From an uncultured Bacteroidales bacterium (GTDB taxonomy: Bacteria; Bacteroidota; Bacteroidia; Bacteroidales; P3), in assembly GCA_947175635.1 (NCBI GenBank), contig CAMWNM010000004.1:1-64000 (forward strand): a stretch of DNA of 64,000 nucleotides, read 5' to 3'. Below are positions 30,075-39,846 of the stretch, one piece after another. The translations under genes were made by a program, and so were the position numbers. Position 1 is the first letter of the stretch. Each line of letters begins with the position of its first letter. The notes under the pieces were generated by a model. That model was not told the DNA's origin and searched no databases. It was given only the letters and a program-made list of their open reading frames with translations.

Positions 30075-32201
30075 ATGAAACGATTACACTTTATCATGAA
30101 AGCGGCTTTCGTTCCTGTGCTTCTGATTTCCGCCGGTTTACTGACCGGTTGTGAAAAAGAAGGCAGCAAGAAAGATCCCAACGAATCTGCCGCCAACTCG
30201 ATTGTCTTGAAAAGGAGCTCTGGCAACAAAGGTAGATTGCAGATTGTAAAACAGAGCAAAAGACTGCCCAAAAGACATCGGTTGGCTTTCGTCGCCTCTA
30301 TTTCCGCGCCCCAGGATCGGCAGGATCTGATGTGGTCGGCCACCTCGGTTGCCGTCAATCCCAACAATACGGCCGAAAACAACATCGTTTACGTAACATG
30401 GCATTCCAACTATCAGGCACAGAATCCCGCAACACAGTGGGGCGGCGCTATCGATATCGTAAACATGAATGCCGCCGAACCCACGCTCACCTCCTACATC
30501 AATTCCGGAAAGGGCCTGAAGTTCAATCATGTTCTTTATTCCGGCAATAGATTGTTCCTTTCGGTTACCAGCTCCGAATGCGGCGGGGCCATCGGCCGCG
30601 CGGAACTGAACGCGGACGGAACGGAAATTATCGGAGAGAGCCATATCGACCGCATCGGTTTTCCGGGTGCTTCGGTAAATGCCACGGCCGAATACAATGG
30701 CCAGATGTTGGCCGTATCGGGCTATCGTGGCACCTATGCCACCTTTAACGCCAATATGGAACCGATGCCTTACAATTACATCTCCCCCGAAAAGAACGAA
30801 ATCGAGCCCATGACCGAAGATATGTCTGGTTTTGGTGGAAAATACGTGCTCTCGGCCAACGGTACCGCCTACGTGCTGTATGATTCCGGCGAAGGGGCCA
30901 TCATCGAAGACATGAACGGCAACAAAACCGAGATCGGTGTGAAACTCACCTCCGCCATGAAAGACAGGGAAGTTTATAATGAAACCACCGGTGAATGGGT
31001 GCTTACAGGCGAAACGAGCAACCACTACGGCAAACACACCATGGCCATCAAAGGCGATTATGCTTACGTGGCCTGCGGCTACAACGGCTTGGTGGGCGTG
31101 AACCTCTCCACCGGCGAACAAGTTGTAAACAACAACCTGATGACCATCGGTCTGTGCGCATATGAAGACTATCTCTTCACCGCCACCGCCAGTGGTTTGC
31201 GCATCTACGAAATCCAAGACAACGGTGCCCTCAACCTCTATGCGTTCGAAGTGGAATCCTACGATGAAACCACCGGTATGCCCACTTCCGATATTCCTGC
31301 CAGCATCGAAACCAGCCTGCGCCACTCACCCAACTTCGTTGCCTACGATCCGGCCACGGGCTACATCTATGTAGCTTACGGACAGACCGGGGTACGTGTG
31401 TACAAGTTCAGAACGGACGATACCCCCGATGCCCCCGTTACGGACGGTGGCGTAGATATGGGCGGCGACATCCTCTGGGCTACCGAAGACCTCGAAGGCT
31501 ACTACGCCTGGGGAGAAATCTTCACCGCGCAGGATCAAGCCGGCACAAGCTTCACATACAACGGAACAACCTATACCAACGACGGCAGTTACTACACCTT
31601 TTCCGGCACCAACAAAACTTCCTATACGGACTATACCAACTACAAATTCTTCGACAATACGGCCAAACTGACCAAATACACCTGGCGCCACACCAACGCG
31701 GCGTTGTCGGAAGACGGTCTTACGGTATTGGAACCCCAGGACGATGCAGCCGTAGTACGTAAAGGAGACGGCTGGCGTATGCCTACTGCAGAAGAATGGG
31801 TTGCCCTGATCAACGAATGCCAAAATGAAGGCAGCATCGAAGAAACAACGCAGGACGGGGTTAAAGGTCTGCTCTTCACCGCTGCAAACGGCAACACGAT
31901 CTTCCTGCCGCAAACCGGCTATTACAATTACTCCGGTGAATTGAAAAACACCACCGACTACTATTATTGGACTTCCTCTTTGAGCACACAGATAAACCGT
32001 AACAGCGATACGCGTGAAAATCTTCCCGGCGGGTTCATCACCGGAGGAGACATTGCCAGAAGCTGGTGCGATGAATCTCTGGCCACCGTGTTCATTGCTT
32101 ATTTTGCCTACGGCAATCTGTATATTCAAAAACAGGGAAACGAACTGAACGGCTTTGACCGTTGCTACGGCATGAAAATTCGTCCCGTAAAAGACAAATA
32201 A
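30075..32201 (+). CDS. Lipoprotein paralogue of the preceding gene (copy 2)
   Basis: Lipobox LLTGCEKEG; collinear similarity to 27926-30052 along the whole length; same GDGWRMPTAEEWVALINEC...YYWTSSLS C-terminus. Confidence 0.7.
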   Translation: MKRLHFIMKAAFVPVLLISAGLLTGCEKEGSKKDPNESAANSIVLKRSSGNKGRLQIVKQSKRLPKRHRLAFVASISAPQDRQDLMWSATSVAVNPNNTAENNIVYVTWHSNYQAQNPATQWGGAIDIVNMNAAEPTLTSYINSGKGLKFNHVLYSGNRLFLSVTSSECGGAIGRAELNADGTEIIGESHIDRIGFPGASVNATAEYNGQMLAVSGYRGTYATFNANMEPMPYNYISPEKNEIEPMTEDMSGFGGKYVLSANGTAYVLYDSGEGAIIEDMNGNKTEIGVKLTSAMKDREVYNETTGEWVLTGETSNHYGKHTMAIKGDYAYVACGYNGLVGVNLSTGEQVVNNNLMTIGLCAYEDYLFTATASGLRIYEIQDNGALNLYAFEVESYDETTGMPTSDIPASIETSLRHSPNFVAYDPATGYIYVAYGQTGVRVYKFRTDDTPDAPVTDGGVDMGGDILWATEDLEGYYAWGEIFTAQDQAGTSFTYNGTTYTNDGSYYTFSGTNKTSYTDYTNYKFFDNTAKLTKYTWRHTNAALSEDGLTVLEPQDDAAVVRKGDGWRMPTAEEWVALINECQNEGSIEETTQDGVKGLLFTAANGNTIFLPQTGYYNYSGELKNTTDYYYWTSSLSTQINRNSDTRENLPGGFITGGDIARSWCDESLATVFIAYFAYGNLYIQKQGNELNGFDRCYGMKIRPVKDK

Positions 32202-32253
32202 GCGGTTCATTTCCTCTTGGCCGTGCGGTCAAGACACTAAAATCCCTTGAGAG

Positions 32254-32289
32254 CAAAGGCCGCTCATTATGAAAGGGCGGCCTTTGTTT
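32254..32289 (+). terminator. Putative hairpin terminator after the paralogous lipoproteins
   Basis: caaaggccgc ... gcggcctttg perfect 10-bp stem followed by ttta. Confidence 0.5.
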
Positions 32290-32317
32290 ATATCGGAAGA
32301 AGCAACAGAACTATCCC

Positions 32318-35300
32318 ATGCTACACAAATTTTCCACACCCGTTTTCAAATACCTCCCTTCCTGCCTGAACCGGAAGCGCTTGCTTCTGGCCTGCATTTT
32401 GATTTTGCCGTTTTTCTTTCCCGGAACGGCTTCCGGACAACAAAAAAGATTAGGCGTCATCAGTGCCTATCATGAATCCGCACCTTGGCCCAAGGATCTT
32501 TTCACAGCAGTCAGTTTAAATTTAGCCGATCGGTCCGATATCATTATCGATCCCGTTTACATGAACGCCTCGCTCATTACCGACGAGAACTATCTCAACC
32601 GTACCATCGACGGCGTATTCCAACATTTCAAAAACAACAAACCCGACTACTTGCTTCTAATCGGCGGTATGACCATCACCCTACGCGACCGCATCGTGGA
32701 GGAATGGGGCGATATTCCGATGGCGATGATTTCCAAATCAGACAAATACGGCCCCCGCAACTATTATATCACCAACGATACCGCATTCATTTCGGATCAA
32801 ATGCTTCGCCCGATGGCCGACCTGCAGGGCCGGTACAACCTTACCCTTGTTCAATTTCCCGATCTGGACACGGCCACTACGGAAATGATGCTGCGAATGC
32901 AGCCTCAGATGCGGAAACTGGTTATCCTCTCCGACCCCAGTTACCAAAACCGGCACATGGCCACGAATATTCAGAAGTATCTGGCCATCAACCATCCCGA
33001 GATAACGAGCGAATGGCTTATCAGTAACAACGAAAACGTTACGCGCCTCCAATCCTATCTCACCAAATTCAATCCCGAAGTGGGATTATTGCTATGCTCC
33101 TGGTTCTACAGCCGCACCGGCACTCTCGGAGCCCAAGAAGTTCTCTCCGGAGGCGTTTCCCTGATGCCCGTTGTCAACCAACCCGTTTTCACCTTGCGGG
33201 AATCCTATCTGAAAGACGGAGCCCTCGCCGGCTACTTTCCCGACTTCGAACAAATCCGCAACTCGGTCAACAACATCATCGACAGCATGTTGAAAGGCGC
33301 CTCCATGCGCACCATTCCTTTCATCACCAGCAAAGACCTGAACGCAAGCCCAATTGTCGATTACACACAACTGCAACAAAAACAAATCCCTGCCTCGCTT
33401 TGTCCGTACAACACGAAGTTCATCAACAAACCGGTTTCTTTTTGGCAACGTTACAAATGGCAGATTGTATTGGTGTTTTTCATACTCATCGCCTTGATTC
33501 TGCTTGCATGGATCTGGCTATACTACCAACACAGGCAGATCAATTATCTGAAACTGCATCAAAACCTCATCGACAACATGCCTATCGGTTATACCCAGGC
33601 CGAAGTTTTGTTTTCCGAAGAAGGCGATGTTACCGACATACAGTATCACTCGGGCAACAACTCCTTCAAGACGCTGTTGAAAGAGAATGCCATTCCCGGC
33701 AAACCCGACAAGCTTTTCCCCGCCGAATATATATCAGGCTTCACGCAGACTATGCTGAAGACGCAAATGCCTGTAAGCTACACCTATTACTTCAACCAAA
33801 CCGATTCCTATTACGAGTTCCGCCTATATCCGCCAAAAGGAGAAAAACCCAACGAGGGCAAGATCGACATCGAGCTTTTCTGCATCAACGTCACCACACG
33901 CAGCAAAGCCGAAAACGATCTTCGGCAACTTACCCAGAAATTGGATCTGACCTTGAATCTGGCCCATATCATTCCCTGGCGTTGGGACATAAAGGAACAC
34001 AAAATCTACTGCGAGGCGCAACGGATCCTCAAACATATCGATGTAAAGGCACATTACTCCAAACGGCATGCCGCCTATGTAATCGATGAAACCGACTATC
34101 TGGACAGAATTCATCCCGACGACATCGAGCGGATCAACACTATCTTCCACAATATTTACGAAGGCCGCGCCTCCTATGCCAAAACCGAATTCCGATTGCT
34201 CTCTTCCAAAGAAAACGCACATATCTATTGGCTGGAAATCAACGCTTCCGTTACCGCTTACGATGAGCAGCATCATCCCTCCGCTCTGTCGGGTTCCCTC
34301 TTGCTTATCACCGAACGCAAAAAAAAGGAGCAGGCTTTGATAACGGCCCGTGAAAAGGCGGCCGAATCCGATCGCATGAAATCGGTGTTTCTGGCCAACA
34401 TGAGCCACGAAATACGTACCCCGCTCAATGCCATCGTGGGCTTTTCGGATTTGATCGGCCGCACCGATGATGAAGCCAAGAAACAAAAGTTCATGAACAT
34501 CATCAAAACCAACAACCAACTGCTTCTCCAACTCATCAGCGATGTGTTGGATCTTGCCAAGGTGGAAGCCAATACGCTTGATTTCTACTATCAGCCGGTG
34601 GATTTGAACGAACTTTTGCAAACCATCGAAAAATCGGTAAGTCTGCGTGTCAAACCCGAAGTGAAACTCACCTGCATTCTCGGGGCCGAGAAATGTATTA
34701 TACAGGGGGAACCCAACCGTCTCTCGCAGGTTTTGATAAACCTGCTTACCAACGCGAATAAATTTACCACACAAGGCCGTATCGACTTCGGATATGCACT
34801 GAAAGGCAAGGAAATCTATTTCTTTGTAAAAGACACCGGACTGGGTATATCCAAAGAGAATCAGGCAAAACTGTTCCAACGGTTTTCAAAGCTCAATAAT
34901 TTTGCCCAAGGCACTGGATTGGGTCTTTCCATCTGCAAGGGAATCATCGAAAAGATGGAAGGCCATATCGGTATGGAATCCGAAGGCGAGGGTTGCGGAA
35001 GTAAATTCTGGTTCACCATTCCCTACCTGCCCGTCAAAGACGAGACAACGGAAGCGGCAACGGAACAGCAACCCGTCAAAACGGTGAAGAAAAAGAATAT
35101 AACCATTCTTGTTGCCGAAGACAACGAAAACAATTACATGCTCTTCCAATCCATTCTCGAGCCCGAGTACAAACTGATCCACGCATGGGATGGAAAAGAA
35201 GCCGTGGAAATGTTCAAAGAGCAGAATCCGCAACTTATCCTGATGGACATCAACATGCCGAAAATGGACGGATACGAGGCCACCCGGGAAATCCGCAAAA

Positions 35301-35467
35301 TCTCGGCCAGCGTTCCCATCATCGCCATTACGGCATACGCTTTCGCCTCCGATCAGAAACGGGTGCTTGAAAACGGATTCAACGGTTTCATGCCCAAGCC
35401 TATCGAAGCAGACAGACTTTTGGGTGAGCTCAGATCCATTATCGGAAAAAGCTTTATCCTCCTATAA
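32318..35467 (+). CDS. Hybrid sensor histidine kinase/response regulator with substrate-binding-protein-like periplasmic sensor
   Basis: Signal/TM; periplasmic RLGVISAYHESAPWPKDLFTAVSLNLADR...; TM WQIVLVFFILIALILLAWIWLYY; FLANMSHEIRTPLNAIVGF; GTGLGLSICKGIIEKMEG; ILVAEDNENN...LILMDINMPKMDG...PKPI. Confidence 0.93.
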   Translation: MLHKFSTPVFKYLPSCLNRKRLLLACILILPFFFPGTASGQQKRLGVISAYHESAPWPKDLFTAVSLNLADRSDIIIDPVYMNASLITDENYLNRTIDGVFQHFKNNKPDYLLLIGGMTITLRDRIVEEWGDIPMAMISKSDKYGPRNYYITNDTAFISDQMLRPMADLQGRYNLTLVQFPDLDTATTEMMLRMQPQMRKLVILSDPSYQNRHMATNIQKYLAINHPEITSEWLISNNENVTRLQSYLTKFNPEVGLLLCSWFYSRTGTLGAQEVLSGGVSLMPVVNQPVFTLRESYLKDGALAGYFPDFEQIRNSVNNIIDSMLKGASMRTIPFITSKDLNASPIVDYTQLQQKQIPASLCPYNTKFINKPVSFWQRYKWQIVLVFFILIALILLAWIWLYYQHRQINYLKLHQNLIDNMPIGYTQAEVLFSEEGDVTDIQYHSGNNSFKTLLKENAIPGKPDKLFPAEYISGFTQTMLKTQMPVSYTYYFNQTDSYYEFRLYPPKGEKPNEGKIDIELFCINVTTRSKAENDLRQLTQKLDLTLNLAHIIPWRWDIKEHKIYCEAQRILKHIDVKAHYSKRHAAYVIDETDYLDRIHPDDIERINTIFHNIYEGRASYAKTEFRLLSSKENAHIYWLEINASVTAYDEQHHPSALSGSLLLITERKKKEQALITAREKAAESDRMKSVFLANMSHEIRTPLNAIVGFSDLIGRTDDEAKKQKFMNIIKTNNQLLLQLISDVLDLAKVEANTLDFYYQPVDLNELLQTIEKSVSLRVKPEVKLTCILGAEKCIIQGEPNRLSQVLINLLTNANKFTTQGRIDFGYALKGKEIYFFVKDTGLGISKENQAKLFQRFSKLNNFAQGTGLGLSICKGIIEKMEGHIGMESEGEGCGSKFWFTIPYLPVKDETTEAATEQQPVKTVKKKNITILVAEDNENNYMLFQSILEPEYKLIHAWDGKEAVEMFKEQNPQLILMDINMPKMDGYEATREIRKISASVPIIAITAYAFASDQKRVLENGFNGFMPKPIEADRLLGELRSIIGKSFILL

Positions 35468-35492
35468 CTTTTAACCGGAAAATCCTATCGCC

Positions 35493-36146
35493 ATGACAAA
35501 AGAACAGCTTGAGGCTTTTTTGAAGAATATACGCACACCGCTGAACATGATTCTGGAGTACGCCAGACAGATTGCCGAAACGGATAACGGAGAGACCCGA
35601 CGGCTCTATGCCGGCATCATAGAGACCAACAGCACACTGCTGCAACAACTCCTGAAAACGCTCGACAACGAACAGCCGTCGGATCCGGCACCCGCTCCGG
35701 CTGCAAGCGTGCAGGCCGTAAGCCAACCTGCACCCGTTCCGCCCCCTGCACCGGCAGAACCCAAAAAGGAAATGATCCGGAAAGAACCCGGTGACCGCCC
35801 CACCCTTCTGATTGCCGAAGACAACGAAAACAACTATCTCCTCCTGCAGGCCCTCCTGGAAGACAACTATCAACTTATTCACGCATGGGATGGGGTGGAA
35901 GCGGTGGAACTGTTCAAAGAACACCAACCCCGCCTGATTCTGATGGATATCAGTATGCCGAGAATGGACGGATATGAAGCCACTAAAGAAATCAGGAAAG
36001 TGTCGGATAGCGTGCCCATCATCGCCGTAACGGCATACGCCTTTGCCTCCGACAGGGAACGCATTATGGAGATCGGGTTCAACAGTTATATTTCCAAGCC
36101 TATCGATTCGATAAAGCTGGAAAACGAGATACTGCGTTTCTTGTAG
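35493..36146 (+). CDS. Receiver-domain protein with N-terminal degenerate HisKA-like segment
   Basis: FLKNIRTPLNMILEYARQIAE (HisKA-like lacking His) and LLIAEDNENNYLLLQALLED...LILMDISMPRMDG...SKPI receiver; no DNA-binding domain. Confidence 0.85.
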   Translation: MTKEQLEAFLKNIRTPLNMILEYARQIAETDNGETRRLYAGIIETNSTLLQQLLKTLDNEQPSDPAPAPAASVQAVSQPAPVPPPAPAEPKKEMIRKEPGDRPTLLIAEDNENNYLLLQALLEDNYQLIHAWDGVEAVELFKEHQPRLILMDISMPRMDGYEATKEIRKVSDSVPIIAVTAYAFASDRERIMEIGFNSYISKPIDSIKLENEILRFL

Positions 36147-36224
36147 AAGCCTCCGTTTCCATAAAGCACCACGAAAAAGCGTTTTGCTTACGCCACACCG
36201 CAAACCAAGGCGGATGGACACCGA

Positions 36225-37085
36225 CTATTTCTTGCAGAATTTTGCCGCTGTCCAGCGCTCATGCGCCACATGCCGGCGGTAAAACAGGCGGCAAGCGTTG
36301 CACGCACGCTCGACAATCTCCATATCCTCTTCGTAGAATCCGCTTAGATAGAGCGTGCCGCCCACCGGCAGCACCGCTGCGTAAGAAGCCATATCCCTTA
36401 CCAAAATATTGCGGTTTATATTGGCCAGTACACAATCGAAACGCATATTCTCCAAAAGGGCGGCATCCCCCAACTTGATTTCCACCTGCGGCCGAACAAC
36501 CTTGTTCCGGTCGATAGCCTCCCTATTGCGGTTCACATTTTCCAGCGCATTGCGATAAGCCCATTCGTCCACATCGATTCCCAACACACGCTCCGCTCCC
36601 TGCATGGCGGCCAGAATCCCCAAAACCCCCGTTCCACACCCCATGTCCAGCACTGCCTTACCCACCGGAGGTTCTTCCTCCAAAAAGCGTATCATAAGCG
36701 AAGTGGTGGGATGATGCGCCGTACCGAACGACATTTTGGGCTCTATCTCGATGTTGTATTTCACTTCCGCCAGCGGCGTATGGAAGGGCGCATGCACAAA
36801 GCAGAAATTCCCGAAACGCACCGGCTCGTAAGAACTTTCCCACACCGCGTTCCAATCCCGGTCGGGAATCAACTCATCCTTGCGTTCTTCTATGGGTGCA
36901 TACCCAGCCAGAACCGCATCGATTTCCCCCCGCCGTCTTTCATATTCCGGCTGCGGAATATAGGCCGTCAATAGGTTCCCTTCTGTTTCAAAACTTTCAA
37001 AGCCCGCGCCGGCCAAGGCATCCACACATAGATCGGTGTCGATTTCACTCATGGCATGGCGGAGTTTAAGGGCGATGTAGTTCAT
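36225..37085 (-). CDS. prmA: Ribosomal protein L11 methyltransferase
   Basis: MSFGTAHHPTTSLMIRFLEE, VLDMGCGTGVLGILAAMQGAERVLGIDVDEWAYRNALEN, CVLANINRNIL. Confidence 0.95.
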   Translation of the reverse strand: MNYIALKLRHAMSEIDTDLCVDALAGAGFESFETEGNLLTAYIPQPEYERRRGEIDAVLAGYAPIEERKDELIPDRDWNAVWESSYEPVRFGNFCFVHAPFHTPLAEVKYNIEIEPKMSFGTAHHPTTSLMIRFLEEEPPVGKAVLDMGCGTGVLGILAAMQGAERVLGIDVDEWAYRNALENVNRNREAIDRNKVVRPQVEIKLGDAALLENMRFDCVLANINRNILVRDMASYAAVLPVGGTLYLSGFYEEDMEIVERACNACRLFYRRHVAHERWTAAKFCKK

Positions 37086-37091
37086 ACCGGC

Positions 37092-37874
37092 CTATTCAAA
37101 AGCGTTGATGATGCGGATAAAATCATCGGCTTTCAAGGAAGCGCCTCCAATCAGACCGCCGTCGATATCGGGACAGGCAAACAACTCCGGTGCCGTAGCC
37201 GCATTACAGCTGCCACCATAGAGCAAGGTAGTCTGGCGTGCCATTTCCTTGCCGTATTTCTCCTGTATCAGGTTGCGGATAAACGCATGTACTTCCTGCG
37301 CTTCGGCAGGCGTGGCCGTCTTGCCCGTACCGATGGCCCATACAGGTTCATACGCTATCACCAAACGGGCAAAATCAAGCGGTTTGAGTTGAAACAGACT
37401 CTCGGCAAGCTGTTTTTCTATCACCTTGAAATGATTGCCCGATTCCCTTTCTTCCAAAGATTCGCCACAGCACACGATAGGCACGATTTCGTTTTGCAGG
37501 AGGATCTCCACCTTGCGCGCCACCTGCTGGTTGGATTCGGCATAATACTTGCGGCGCTCCGAATGCCCCACGATACAGTATTCAACATTCATCGAAGCCA
37601 GCATGGAGGCCGATATCTCTCCCGTATAGGCGCCTTTGTCGTGTTCGTTCACATTCTGGGCGCCCACACTGAAATACACCTGATTCTCATCTTCTTCCGA
37701 TGTACCCAAATCGTAGGCCATCTCCAGATAAGGCGCGGGCGGACACACAACCACGTCCACATCATGCCCCTCCAGCTCCTTATCGAGGCGATCCACCAGC
37801 TCGTCCAGCAATTCCTCGGCCTCCTGGAAGTTCATGTTCATTTTCCAGTTGCCGGCCACCATTTTTCTTCTCAT
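37092..37874 (-). CDS. tpiA: Triosephosphate isomerase
   Basis: MRRKMVAGNWKMN, YCIVGHSERRKYY, VIAYEPVWAIGTGKTATPAEAQEVH, LYGGSCNAATAPELFACPDIDGGLIGGASL. Confidence 0.98.
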   Translation of the reverse strand: MRRKMVAGNWKMNMNFQEAEELLDELVDRLDKELEGHDVDVVVCPPAPYLEMAYDLGTSEEDENQVYFSVGAQNVNEHDKGAYTGEISASMLASMNVEYCIVGHSERRKYYAESNQQVARKVEILLQNEIVPIVCCGESLEERESGNHFKVIEKQLAESLFQLKPLDFARLVIAYEPVWAIGTGKTATPAEAQEVHAFIRNLIQEKYGKEMARQTTLLYGGSCNAATAPELFACPDIDGGLIGGASLKADDFIRIINAFE

Positions 37875-37903
37875 AGCTTTCGGTTTTAGCGATTTTTCGG
37901 TTT

Positions 37904-39184
37904 TCAGAATGCGGCGAAATCCACGCATTCCGGAGCGGGAAGCCGTCTCCAATCCCACAGTTTCAGCACACGGGCGCTTTTAAGCAACACTATGCCCGGA
38001 TTAGACCTTATAATGGCCTTTATCGCGGTATTGTCCGCATAATAAAACGGAAAATCCGTCAAGTCATATTCCTTCCTGATGCTTTCGGCCTTTTCCACAG
38101 GAGAGGCGGTCAGAAAACAGCTTTCATAGCCGGCTTCCCTCATACGGCGCACGAAAGCCGCCGTTTTTTCCAGCCCCTTTTTATCGGCGGCATCCAAATC
38201 ATATACGGCTATCAGAAACAGGAAGCCCTCGCGTTCCAATAAATCGCGGGTGATGTCATAGCCCGGATCTTCCTCTTCGGATTTTTCCAGAATATTGATG
38301 TTGGCCTTCTTGGGATTGGGGTCGAAATCCCGGCGCGAAACGAATGTCCATTCCGCCAACCATCCGGCATCCGAAAACGGACAATCCTCCATCAGATATT
38401 CTTTCTCCTCTCCTGTGGCTTGGTTGCGGTAGGTTAGATAATGCGCCACCGGAAGCGGATTTTCAGGAAAAAGCCGCTCGCCTTCTTTCCAATCGAGAAA
38501 ATTGACAACCGGCAGGTATCGGTAGTTGTATGACTCAAAGCCGAGAAACAGCACTACCGTAGCCACGGCAATACCCAGATCCACCCGCGGGGGCTTATGA
38601 CTTTTCACCCTATTCTGCGCGAACAGCAACACCAGCACGCAGGCATCCAGCACCAGATTCTTGTAGAACGTCTGCCAGTTGGTAATCACCCATGCCTTGC
38701 CGAAACAACCGCAATCGGGCACAGGTTCGGCAACGACATCGTACCAGGTAACGCATGTAAAGAAAAGCATCATCAATGCCGCCAAACGCACCATAAACTT
38801 AAAACGCACATTGCAAATCAACAGCACCCCTACCGTGAATTCCACCAGATTGAGCGCGAATGAACCCAAGAGGGAAAGCCCCGTAAGCCAGGGCATATTG
38901 TATGCTTCCAGATAATCATGAATCTGGTAGGCGGTACCCAGCGGATCCACGCCTTTGGAAAAACCCGAGAATACGAAGACCGCCCCCACCAGCGTGCGGA
39001 CTATCACCACGACCGAATAGGAAAAATATTTGCGGTTCACGATACAGAAGAGCAGATCAAGCACCAACACGCCTAAAAAGAGCAGGCTTTTCTCAGGAAC
39101 GAACGGAATGGCGGCCGCGGCCGCAAGGGTCAAAAGCAGGATGCCGTAAGAGGGAATCCAGGCAGGAAGGGATGTGCGGTTCAT
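37904..39184 (-). CDS. DoxX/thioredoxin-like membrane protein (BT_3928 family)
   Basis: Multiple TM; FSGFSKGVDPLGTAYQIHDYLEA, DCGCFGKAWVITNWQTFYKNLVLD; C-terminal thioredoxin-like region. Confidence 0.8.
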   Translation of the reverse strand: MNRTSLPAWIPSYGILLLTLAAAAAIPFVPEKSLLFLGVLVLDLLFCIVNRKYFSYSVVVIVRTLVGAVFVFSGFSKGVDPLGTAYQIHDYLEAYNMPWLTGLSLLGSFALNLVEFTVGVLLICNVRFKFMVRLAALMMLFFTCVTWYDVVAEPVPDCGCFGKAWVITNWQTFYKNLVLDACVLVLLFAQNRVKSHKPPRVDLGIAVATVVLFLGFESYNYRYLPVVNFLDWKEGERLFPENPLPVAHYLTYRNQATGEEKEYLMEDCPFSDAGWLAEWTFVSRRDFDPNPKKANINILEKSEEEDPGYDITRDLLEREGFLFLIAVYDLDAADKKGLEKTAAFVRRMREAGYESCFLTASPVEKAESIRKEYDLTDFPFYYADNTAIKAIIRSNPGIVLLKSARVLKLWDWRRLPAPECVDFAAF

Positions 39185-39825
39185 TATCGAGATTTATTTT
39201 TTCTTTTGCCGGCGGATAGACAATCCCGGCTTGCTTTCTTGGTCTTAAACGGATTTGTTTTGTCGGGCAGGGCGTCCGTGCCGATACCTCCCCCCAGTTG
39301 AATAAGGGCGAACACCGCGTAATTGAGCATGTCGTAATAGTTGGCATCCAAACCTTCCGACACCAAGGTTTTTCCGCCGGCATCTTCAATCTGTTTGGTC
39401 CGCAATATCTTCATCAGGATGATATCCACAAGGGAACTGATACGCATGCTGCGCCAGGCCTCCCCGTAATCGTGATTTTTACGCACCATCAAATCGAAAG
39501 CCTTCTTGGCGTATTCATCATATTTCCGGGCCGCCGTGGATGCAGGCAATACGGTATCCTCAAAGCCGAGCTCAAGCTGAATCAACGCCATGATCGAATA
39601 GTTGACGATGGCCGCGAAAGCATCGCGGATATCTTCCTCCACCTTCTGTTCGCCCGTAATCTGGAACGTGCGGATCCGTTTGGCCTTGATAAAGATTTGG
39701 TCGGTAAGGGAGGGAGAGCGGAGGATATGCCACGCCGCGCCGTAATCCTGCAATTTTGCCATATATAAGCGGCGACATAAAGATATTACCTGTTCAAATT
39801 CCAAATTGGTCTGGTTGTCCTGCAT
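39184..39825 (-). CDS. DUF1599 family protein
   Basis: Two DYG.AW/DYGEAW repeats (KLQDYGAAWHILRSPSLTDQIFIKAKRIRT; KNHDYGEAWRSMRISSLVDIILMKILRTKQIED). Confidence 0.88.
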   Translation of the reverse strand: MQDNQTNLEFEQVISLCRRLYMAKLQDYGAAWHILRSPSLTDQIFIKAKRIRTFQITGEQKVEEDIRDAFAAIVNYSIMALIQLELGFEDTVLPASTAARKYDEYAKKAFDLMVRKNHDYGEAWRSMRISSLVDIILMKILRTKQIEDAGGKTLVSEGLDANYYDMLNYAVFALIQLGGGIGTDALPDKTNPFKTKKASRDCLSAGKRKNKSR

Positions 39826-39846
39826 ATCGTGTTTGCTTACGCTGTC

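Noticed and set aside
27926-32201. Tandem duplication as a possible mobile element or composite transposon
   Set aside because: No transposase, terminal inverted repeats or target-site duplications seen; ordinary gene duplication suffices.
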